From CAYNFH01 sp964396385 (lineage in GTDB: Bacteria > Armatimonadota > Chthonomonadetes > Chthonomonadales > CAJBBX01), in assembly GCA_964396385.1 (NCBI GenBank), contig CAYNFH010000057.1:1-28671 (forward strand): DNA of 28,671 nt, in the 5' to 3' direction. A program made the position numbers and the translations under genes. The notes under the pieces were generated by a model, which saw nothing but the letters and a program-made list of their open reading frames with translations, was not told the DNA's origin and did no database searches. Below are positions 14,171 to 21,300 of this stretch, piece by piece (the stretch's first letter is position 1; the number at the start of each line of letters is the position of its first letter).

Positions 14171-15066
14171 GCCGGGCCGTCCTCCAGCCGCAGCGCCTCA
14201 TCGCGGCCCAGCGCGCGGCAGACGTGGACCTCCTGGTACTTGAGCCGCATGAGCCGGGCGATCTCCTCCGCCTCACTCCGGCCGAACGCCACCCCGAAGA
14301 CGGCGGCGCCGCTGCCGCAGAGGCGGGCGTTGCGGGCGCGCGCCATCAGCAGGTCGTCCAGCGCCAGGGCGATGGCCGGGTGCTGCGTGCAGACGGCCTG
14401 CTCGAAGTCGTTGGACATCCGGGCGGTAACGCGCTCGGGGTCCTCTTCCGCCAGCACCTCTTCCATACGGCGGGTGCCCCGGTTGGAGACACGGTCCGGG
14501 AGCGCGTCCAGCGCGCGGTAGGCCTCGGCTGTGGAAACGTTCACATCCGGTTTCACGACGACGAACCATAAGGGAGGTCCGTCTGGTAAAGGTGTCAGGA
14601 CCTCGCCGCGGCCGCGCACGGAGGCCGTACCGCCTACGAGAAAGAACGGTACGTCCGATCCGAGCCCGGCGGCGATGGCGGCGAGGCGCTCCGGCGGAAG
14701 GCGAAGGTCCAGCAGGTGGTTGAGGCCCAGGAGCGTGTAGGCGGCGTTGGAGCTGCCGCCTCCCAGCCCGGCCCGGGAGGGGATCCGCTTCTCAAGGGTA
14801 ATGCGGACGCCGCGATCCGCGCCCGTCGCCTGCAGGAGGGCGGCGGCGGCCCGATAGGCCAGGTTGGACTGGTCCACGGGCACGCCCGGGGCTTCGCAGG
14901 ACAGGGCGATGCCGGGCGCATCTACCGTTTGCAGCCGCAGCGTATCCGTCAGGGAGATGGTCTCCATGACGGAGGCAAGGTTGTGGTAGCCATCCGGGCG
15001 GGGGCTCAGCACGTCCAGGGTGTAGTTGAGCTTGGCGTAAGATGCCAACGTGAGGCGCTCGGTCAT
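14167..15066 (-). CDS. ispE: 4-diphosphocytidyl-2-C-methyl-D-erythritol kinase
   Basis: GHMP kinase of the non-mevalonate (MEP) isoprenoid pathway; phosphorylates CDP-methylerythritol with ATP in the cytoplasm. The 299-residue product shows YAKLNYTLDVLSPRPDGYHNL at the N-terminus, the GHMP ATP loop PSRAGLGGGSSNAAYTL, VVKPDVNVSTAEAY and the C-terminal LCGSGAAVFGVA (most relatives have SGSGAT). ATG 15066 fits the family N-terminus; a TTG 15 bases upstream would add only MAASS. Its stop overlaps the start of the MobA-like gene, an arrangement that suggests the partner is co-expressed, although the partner is not IspD in any obvious way. Confidence 0.93.
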   Translation of the reverse strand: MTERLTLASYAKLNYTLDVLSPRPDGYHNLASVMETISLTDTLRLQTVDAPGIALSCEAPGVPVDQSNLAYRAAAALLQATGADRGVRITLEKRIPSRAGLGGGSSNAAYTLLGLNHLLDLRLPPERLAAIAAGLGSDVPFFLVGGTASVRGRGEVLTPLPDGPPLWFVVVKPDVNVSTAEAYRALDALPDRVSNRGTRRMEEVLAEEDPERVTARMSNDFEQAVCTQHPAIALALDDLLMARARNARLCGSGAAVFGVAFGRSEAEEIARLMRLKYQEVHVCRALGRDEALRLEDGPA

Positions 15067-15086
15067 AGAGCTTGCCGCCAATATGC

Positions 15087-15148
15087 AGGGGCGAGCCGAT
15101 GTGGTCGCCCGCTACGTCTCAGACGGACGGCCACGCAGGGCCGCCCCT
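15087..15148. repeat. Palindromic element in the ispE/kinase divergent spacer
   Basis: Outer ends AGGGGCG (15087-15093) and CGCCCCT (15142-15148) are inverted complements, with further GGCGACC/GGCCGCC-like inner repeats. Such GC-rich palindromes ending CGCCCCTAC are dispersed in many genomes; here it occupies most of a 142-base divergent promoter region. Confidence 0.55.
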
Positions 15149-15170
15149 ACACGGGTTACGGTACCGGGTC

Positions 15171-15176
15171 TATAAT
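15171..15176 (+). promoter_or_regulatory. -10 box of the histidine kinase gene
   Basis: Perfect TATAAT; no good -35 at the right distance (TACACG at 17 bases). Transcription would start near 15183, only five bases before the first ATG (15188) and 26 before the second (15209), which supports the second as start. Confidence 0.5.
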
Positions 15177-15208
15177 ACGGCCACGGAATGGAGAGGGAGT
15201 GTGGGCGC

Positions 15209-16540
15209 ATGACGATGGATACGATACCCGAAAGCGGTGCGGAGCTCCAGGCCCTGGAGCTGCGGAACCGGCAGATCAATGCCGTGCACACCATCAGCCG
15301 GCAGCTCTCTTCCACTCTGGACCTGGATGAGCGGCTGCGGCAGATCCTGACGGTCTCTATGCAGGCGGTGGACGCCGCGGCGGGCACCATCTTCCTTCAC
15401 CGCGCTTCGGACGACAGGCTGGTGTTCCGGCACGTGGTGGGCGGCGGCGGCGAACAGCTCATCGGGGCGGGCATCAGCGCGTCGGAGGGCATCGCGGGCG
15501 AAGTGTTCCGCACGGGCCAGGCGAAGATCACCAATCGGCCCCAGGAGGCCAAGAGCTTCCGGCGCGAGGTGGGCGAGCAGGTAGGGTTCGTAACCACGAG
15601 CATCGTCACCATTCCGCTCCAGTACCAGGAGGGTCGCCCGGTGGGGGTGATGCAGATCCTGAACAAGGCGGAGGGCGAGTTCGATTCCAGCGACCTGGAG
15701 GTGCTGGAGATAGTGGCCTCCATCGCGGCGGCGGCCATCGAGAACGCGGAGCTGCACCGCGAGGCGCAGATTGCCGCCGTGGCGCACGCGGTGGGCGACC
15801 TGAGCCACGATATCAAGAACAAGGTCACGCCGATCACGCTGTCCGTCGAGACACTGCGGCCGATGATGGACGACATGTACGCGGGACTGGACCGGCTGCG
15901 CCGCGAGCTTCCGGACCCACGGGCGGAGGAGCTGGAGAGCGCCTGCGGAATGGTGCGGGACTTCTACAGCGAGAGCTTCGACATCATCGAGGACCAGGTG
16001 CGCGAGGTGCAGGTGCTGGCGAAGCTGGTGGCCGACGCGCTGAAGGGCAGCGTGACGGAGCCGTCGCTGGAGCCGAACGAGCTGAATCCGCTCATCGAGC
16101 GGCAGCTCGACCTGCTGGAGTCCAGCGCGCAGCACGCGGGTGTGAAGCTGGTCCGGGAGCTCCAGGACGTGCCGGAGTTCCGGTTCGACCGGTTCCTGGT
16201 AGAGCGAGCGGTGTACAACCTGGTGAACAACGCCATCCCGGAGACGCCGGCCGGCGGGCAGATCGCCATCCGGACGGGCACGGTTGCGGAGGGCCGGTTC
16301 CCGGACGGCGGCTACGCCTGCGTGGAGGTGAGCGATACAGGCCGGGGTATGGAGCCGCACGTGCTGGAGCGGATCCTGCGGGGCGACGCCCGGAGCACCA
16401 AGCAGGGCGGGACGGGGCTTGGAACGCGCATCGTGTACTACGCGGTGGCGGCGCACCGCGGCGCGTTCGAAGGCGAGAGCAGCCCGGGAAAAGGCACGAC
16501 GTTCAGAATGAAACTTCCCTGGTTGAAGGTTGAAGGTTGA
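15209..16540 (+). CDS. GAF-domain sensor histidine kinase
   Basis: Cytoplasmic sensor kinase of 443 residues with no transmembrane segment. A short N-terminal helix is followed by a GAF domain (about residues 20-180: ILTVSMQAVDAAAGTIFLH, then VTIPLQYQEGRPVGVMQILNK). Next comes the phospho-acceptor helix with LSHDIKNKVTPI (His200), a long helical insert with many Arg/Glu, and an ATPase domain with VYNLVNNAIPETP (N box), DTGRGM (G1) and GGTGLGTRIV (G2). ATG 15209 is chosen for GGAGAGGGAG nine bases upstream and for the -10 box position. No response regulator is adjacent, so it is an orphan kinase; the neighbouring Crp-type regulator is the only transcription factor nearby. The last residues (LKVEG) and stop are encoded by a GTTGAAG array. 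Confidence 0.9.
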   Translation: MTMDTIPESGAELQALELRNRQINAVHTISRQLSSTLDLDERLRQILTVSMQAVDAAAGTIFLHRASDDRLVFRHVVGGGGEQLIGAGISASEGIAGEVFRTGQAKITNRPQEAKSFRREVGEQVGFVTTSIVTIPLQYQEGRPVGVMQILNKAEGEFDSSDLEVLEIVASIAAAAIENAELHREAQIAAVAHAVGDLSHDIKNKVTPITLSVETLRPMMDDMYAGLDRLRRELPDPRAEELESACGMVRDFYSESFDIIEDQVREVQVLAKLVADALKGSVTEPSLEPNELNPLIERQLDLLESSAQHAGVKLVRELQDVPEFRFDRFLVERAVYNLVNNAIPETPAGGQIAIRTGTVAEGRFPDGGYACVEVSDTGRGMEPHVLERILRGDARSTKQGGTGLGTRIVYYAVAAHRGAFEGESSPGKGTTFRMKLPWLKVEG

Positions 16541-16644
16541 ACGTAAGCCCTACGTACCGTTTCGCTCTACAGCCGAAGTCACGCGGGAGCCGCACTGAAG
16601 CTCCATGTCTCCGGACTTCAGCCCTCAACCTTCAACCTTCAACC
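16521..16644. repeat. Array bracket B2: GTTGAAG heptads and inverted partner
   Basis: 16521-16541 and 16624-16644 are inverted complements at 20 of 21 positions, with an 82-base interior, the same length as in bracket B1. The left arm contains the stop of the kinase gene; the right arm ends just before the Crp-type gene's stop. A smaller GAAGTC...GACTTC inverted repeat is nested inside. Confidence 0.88.
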
Positions 16645-16648
16645 AGCC

Positions 16649-17353
16649 TTACCGCTGCCGCACGATATCGCGTAGCTTGGACGGATTGTGCAGCGTGATG
16701 CGGTAGGCGCCGTCCACGGAGATGAGCTTGGCGTCCCGGAGCTGGGCGAAGACCTGGTTGACGCGCTCGCGCGTGGCGCCCACGAGGCCGGCGATGTCGC
16801 TCTGGGTGAGCCGGAGCGGTATGACCACTCCCCCACCCTGCTGCGCGGGCACGCCGTAGGCGTCCGCGAAGGCGATGAGCTGGCGGGCGACCATGCCGTA
16901 GACGTCCAGGGTGCAGAGGGCCTGGATCTGCTCAGTGGAGAGGCGCAGGCGGCTGGAGAGGATGCGGAGCAGGTTGCGCGCGATGGCGGGGATGGTCTCC
17001 ACCATCTCGTGGAAGCTCGTGCGGTCCACCAGCAGTAGGGTGGATTCCTCCTGGGTGACCACGTCCGCGCTGCGGCCGGCGCTGTCCAGCACGCTGATCT
17101 CGCCGATGACGGACCCCGGGCCGAGGATGGCGATGATGACCTCTTTGCCGTCGGCGTGGTCCGCTTTGATCTTGACGGTGCCGGAGAGCACCACATAGAT
17201 TGCCTCGCCCGGCATGTCCGCGGTGATGACGTAGGTGCCGGTGGGGAAGGTGTGCTTGCGGGCGCGGCGGCGGATGGAGTCGAGCGTCTGTTCGTCCAGG
17301 CCGTTAAAGAGCGGCACGTCCTGGAGCGCCAGGGGCTCCGCAGCAGCAGGCAT
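16649..17353 (-). CDS. Crp/Fnr family transcriptional regulator
   Basis: A 234-residue DNA-binding regulator. The N-terminal cyclic-nucleotide-type beta barrel (about residues 12-125) includes GEAIYVVLSGTVKIKA, GPGSVIGEISVLD and RSADVVTQEES; the C-terminal winged helix-turn-helix reads LTQSDIAGLVGATRERVNQVFAQL (about 180-205). The barrel keeps the GEISVLD segment of nucleotide binders, and there are no Fnr-like N-terminal cysteines, so cAMP, another nucleotide or no ligand is possible. ATG 17353 follows AAGGAG at good spacing. It is transcribed alone from the strong promoter at 17399-17427, divergent from moaB and convergent with the kinase gene. Confidence 0.93.
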   Translation of the reverse strand: MPAAAEPLALQDVPLFNGLDEQTLDSIRRRARKHTFPTGTYVITADMPGEAIYVVLSGTVKIKADHADGKEVIIAILGPGSVIGEISVLDSAGRSADVVTQEESTLLLVDRTSFHEMVETIPAIARNLLRILSSRLRLSTEQIQALCTLDVYGMVARQLIAFADAYGVPAQQGGGVVIPLRLTQSDIAGLVGATRERVNQVFAQLRDAKLISVDGAYRITLHNPSKLRDIVRQR

Positions 17354-17398
17354 CGAGGTCTCCTTGAGCAGCCGGGCTGAAAGGGATGAAACTAGCCC

Positions 17399-17427
17399 AT
17401 TATAGGCAGGCGGCCAGGGGGTGTCAA
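17399..17427 (-). promoter_or_regulatory. Full-consensus sigma70 promoter of the Crp-type gene
   Basis: On the minus strand TTGACA (17427-17422), exactly 17 bases, TATAAT (17404-17399). Both boxes are perfect consensus at optimal spacing, giving a leader of about 40 bases before ATG 17353. No obvious Crp palindrome overlaps it. Confidence 0.9.
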
Positions 17428-17504
17428 GCCGAAGAGGCAGAGGCGGAACCGGCTCTTGTTCCGTTTTGGTGGTTGCTCAGGTCCATCGTGGGAGGGAAGC
17501 TGAA

Positions 17505-17984
17505 GTGGCGATACGGGTGGGGGTGTTGACGGTGAGTGACAGCGTGGCGCGCGGCGTGCGGGAGGACAGGTCCGGCGCGCTGCTGGCGGAGCGCGTCACG
17601 GCAGCGGATTGGGAGGTCACGGCCAGTGGAGTGCTTCCGGATGAGCGGGAGGAGATTACGCGTACACTGCGGGAGTGGCTCCCGCGCTGCGACGTCATCT
17701 TCACCACCGGCGGGACCGGATTCTCCCCGCGGGACGTGACCCCGGAGGCGACGCTCGCGGTCATCGAGCGAGCCGCGCCGGGGCTGGCCGAGCTGCTGCG
17801 CTGGTCCGGGTACCAGAAGGAGCCGCGCGCGGTGCTCTCTCGCGGGGTGGCCGGAATCGCGGGCCGCACGCTGATTATGAACCTGCCGGGCAGCCCGGGC
17901 GGAGTCTCCGATGGGCTGGACGTTCTGCTGCCGCTGCTCCCCCACGCGGTGGCGCTGATCAAGAGCGAGCCGGTGGATCACTGA
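17505..17984 (+). CDS. moaB: Molybdopterin adenylyltransferase/MoaB-type protein
   Basis: Molybdenum-cofactor protein of the MoaB/MogA family that binds molybdopterin and, in MogA, adenylylates it with ATP. The 159-residue chain has VGVLTVSDSVARG at the N-terminus, the signature TTGGTGFSPRDVTPEAT, SRGVAGIAGRTLIMNLPGSPGG and ALIKSEPVDH at the end. GTG 17505 is preferred because GGAGGGAAG lies eight bases upstream and the first strand follows at once; a longer reading adds 28 Arg/Gly-rich residues overlapping the divergent promoter. It is the only molybdenum-related gene in the window. MoaB and MogA cannot be separated confidently here. Confidence 0.9.
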   Translation: MAIRVGVLTVSDSVARGVREDRSGALLAERVTAADWEVTASGVLPDEREEITRTLREWLPRCDVIFTTGGTGFSPRDVTPEATLAVIERAAPGLAELLRWSGYQKEPRAVLSRGVAGIAGRTLIMNLPGSPGGVSDGLDVLLPLLPHAVALIKSEPVDH

Positions 17985-17987
17985 GGA

Positions 17988-18068
17988 GGTAGTCAGTAGT
18001 CGGTAATCAGTAGCCAGTAGGCCGGAACCTGGGCGGGTCGTTCTACTGAATGCTGGCTACTGGCTACC
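17988..18068. repeat. Array bracket C: AGTAGTC-type heptads and inverted partner
   Basis: Left arm 17988-18013 (GGTAGTCAGTAGTCGGTAAT and following CAGTAG); right arm 18043-18068 is its imperfect inverted complement, about 21 of 26 positions. The interior is only 29 bases, so it can form a compact hairpin just after the moaB stop. The same heptad family recurs inside the SLBB gene. Confidence 0.75.
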
Positions 18069-18081
18069 GGCCACGCAGTTG

Positions 18082-18111
18082 TTGACAACCTCTCGGCGGG
18101 TGCGCTAAACT
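18082..18111 (+). promoter_or_regulatory. Predicted promoter of the polysaccharide locus
   Basis: TTGACA (18082-18087), 18 bases, TAAACT (18106-18111). Transcription would begin near 18118 and give an untranslated leader of about 210 bases before ATG 18330. Confidence 0.7.
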
Positions 18112-18154
18112 AGGAACCAACTCGCAAGCGCCAGGGCTCGCGGCGCGCGTCCCG

Positions 18155-18191
18155 CAGGAAAAACAGATTCCTCGCTTCGCTCGGAATGACA
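18155..18191. repeat. Dispersed palindrome, half copy R3
   Basis: Only one arm is present (AGATTCCTCGCTTCGCTCGG then AATGAC), matching the right arms of R1 and R2. It lies in the leader of the SLBB gene; the truncation suggests decay or partial insertion. Confidence 0.6.
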
Positions 18192-18329
18192 GGCGTTGCG
18201 TACACGAGCAAAGCGGGATTGACCTCGGGACGCACAGAGGCGGGCCCGCTTCCCTGATTTTCTCCATCGCCCCACCGGCCCGCGATACCCCCCTTGTCGC
18301 CTCCGGCGGGCAGCTTGTAAGGAGACTGT

Positions 18330-21300
18330 ATGCCTCGCGCCCACGCAGGTTTAATCCGCGCCGCCCTGAGCGCCGCGCTCGCAGCGTCTTCCCTGGCAGC
18401 TCCCACTCTCGGATGGTCGCAAGTTTCCACCGGGCAGACGCAGTCCCCCTACCCCACCCCCAACCGCCCGGACACCGAAACGAAGAAGCAGACGAACCCT
18501 ATTCTGGATTCGCAGCCCAAACCGGCGCTGCCTGGGCCCGCGACTCCGGAGAAGCTGCCGGACTACCGCAAGGAGTTCGATCCGCGCTCCCAGCGGCTGC
18601 GGCAGGCGGAGGAGGAACGGCTGCCCATCTTCGGCACGTCGTTCTTTGAGAGCGCGCGGGAGATGATCCGGAACCGCAAGGCGTACCTGGCGCGGACGGC
18701 CAACGCGGGTCTGCTGGAGGCGCGGCGACAGCCGGCGGGAGGCAGGCAGCCGTCCGCCGCGTATCGCATGCCCGGCACGGGAACCGCCCCCGCCTACCTG
18801 GCCTACCCTCCCACCGCAGAGGAGCTGGCGCTCATCGCGAACCTTACGGACGCGCAGAAGACGGAGATCCGCACGCGCCACCAGGCGGGCCAGCTCACCC
18901 GGGAGGAGGAGCGGCGCTACCGGTTCATCCTCTACCCGTGGCTCGCTCAGGTCGTATCGCCGCCCACCCAGCAGGAGCTGGACGCGGTCGCGGCGCTGAC
19001 GCCGGCGCAGAAGCTGGACCTGCTGCAGCGCCAGCGTGACGGCCTGCTGACGGACCTGGAGCGGCGGAAGTACCGGGCCCTGTTCCTGCGCCAATCGCCG
19101 ACCCCCGAGGAGCGCTCGGCGCTCCAGCCCGAACCGCTGCCATACGATCGCGCCATCAACGAGCTGACGGATAGGGAGAAGCTGGACCTGTTCGAGCGGC
19201 AGCGCGATGGGCGGCTGACGGAGGAAGAGAAGCGGAAGTACCGGGCGTTGCTGGAGCCGGCGGATCAGTCCTCAGTAGTCGGTAGTCAGTCGTCAGTGGA
19301 TAGACAGCAGGAGCCTGAGACGGACAGAAGCAATCGCCAGTCGTCGGTCATCAGTCGTCCGTCACGGGATAGTGGGCGGCAGGGCGAGGGGGTGGGAGCG
19401 CGGACGGGCCGGAGCGGACGGGACCTCCAGCCGGACGTGCCGGAGGACCTGACCGGGCTGGCGCAGCTACCGGATGCCGGGACGCAGCCTGTACAAAGCG
19501 TGGACCAGTCACCGTACTACCAATCGCCTTACGAGCGGCCGGTGGATACATATCGGGATACGCAGGACCCGCTGGCCATCTGGCTCCAGCACGTCATCGC
19601 ACCCCCTTCCCAGAACTACCAGATTGGAGGCGGCGACAAGCTGACGCTGCTAGTGGGCAGCCCGACCATGCCCACGCGACAGCAGGAGATCGTGGTCGAG
19701 TCCTCCGGGATGGCCTACGTGCCCGGCATCGGGCCGGTTGCCCTGCGCGGCAAAACGCTGGCGCAGGCGGAGCAGGCGCTCCGCGAGCGGCTGAGCCACC
19801 TGTACCGCGACGCGCGTGTATCGCTCTCGCTGCCGGAGGCGCGGCCTATCTCCATAACCATGAGCGGCGATTCCTACTATCCGGGCCCGTTTCAGGTCCC
19901 TTCGACAGTCACGGCGATCAACATGATCCTGGCGACGGGCGGGCCAACGGACGCGGGCAGCATGCGCGAGATCCAGGTGCTGCGGAACGGCCGGCGGGTA
20001 GGCACTATTGACCTGTACCGCTTCCTGATCACGGGAAGCTGGGCCGGCGACGTGCAGCTACAGGACGGCGACACCATCTACGTGCCGGGCCACCACGCGC
20101 GCGTGGAACTGTGCGGCGAGGTGCGCCGGCCCGCAACCTATGAGATCCTGGACGCGGAGACGCTAGACGACGCCATCCGGTACGCGGGAGGCACGAACCC
20201 CACGGGCGTGAGCCAGCACGTGCAGGTCGCCACCGTGCAGCCGGGCATCGCGCGGGTGCTGCGCGACGTGGACATCACGAGCCTGGAAGGCTCGCACGTT
20301 CCCGTGTACGACGGCGACCGCGTGGACGTGTTCTCGCTGCGGCAGGACGTCGCCAACAAGGTGACCATCGAGGGCGCGGTGGACCAGCCGAGCGAGTACG
20401 CGCTCGCCCCCGGCATGACGGTGCGGGACCTGGTGATGACCGCGCGCGGGCCGGTGAGCGACTACTTCCCGGGCGTGGCGCACCTGAACCGGATGAACGC
20501 GGACGGCACGCTGACCCTGATTCCCGTCAACCTGGAGAAGGCGCTGGCCGGGGACGCCAAGGAGAACGTAACGCTCCAGCGGTGGGACCGCCTCACGGTC
20601 TACACCCGGGAGGAGGTCGCCTGGACGGGCCGGCGCGAGGTGAGCATCGTGGGGGCGGTGCAGCGCCACGGACTCTACCCTTTCAGCGACAACATGCGGG
20701 TGAAGGATGCCCTCCTAATGGCGGGCGGGCCCAAGCCGGACGCCTATACCAACGAGATCCGGATCCTGCACCAGCACGGGGACGGGACCTACGCGTATCA
20801 GTTTGTGAACCTGGCCAGGGTGCTGCGGGACGACCCCACGCAGAACATTGTGCTGCAGGACCGGGACATCGTGGCGGTCTACACCGAGGAGGAGGCGCAC
20901 TACACGCCGGAGCACACCATTCGGGTCGAGGGCGAGGTGGTTTCTCCGGGCAAGTATAAGCGCGGCGAGAACATGCGGCTGAGCGAAGCGCTCAAGCTGG
21001 CCGGATGGTTCACTCCGAGCGCGGGTGACCGCGTCCAGGTGGCGCACGCGCGCACCCAGGAGGGCGCGGCCCCATCCTCCTATACGGTGGTAAACGGCAC
21101 GCTGAACGAGGACCCCATGCTCCAGGACGGCGACGTGATCGCCATCCAGGGGCGGGGCAACTTCCAGGAGCATCCCATTGTGGTGACGGTAACCGGCGCC
21201 GTGCACAACACGGGCGCGATCGTCCTGCCGGGTCCCAATGCGCGGCTCACCGACGCCATCCGCATGGCGGGCGGGCTGAAGCCGGAGGCATTCCCGGAGG

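Larger units (their letters stand above)
17985..18329. other. Spacer with bracket C, promoter and half palindrome
   Basis: No gene is seen in these 345 bases. In order it holds an array bracket of AGTAGTC heptads, a good sigma70 promoter (18082-18111), a half copy of the dispersed palindrome (18155-18191) and a leader of about 210 bases ending in the AAGGAG site of the SLBB gene. Confidence 0.7.

Noticed and set aside
13592..14521. Plus-strand open frame of 309 codons across the MobA-like and ispE genes
   Set aside because: It spans the ATGA junction of two real minus-strand genes and has Arg/Ser-rich shadow composition.
15170..16456. Minus-strand open frame of 428 codons opposite the histidine kinase
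   Set aside because: Arg/His/Leu-rich shadow with no domain motif; the plus-strand kinase has all H, N and G boxes.
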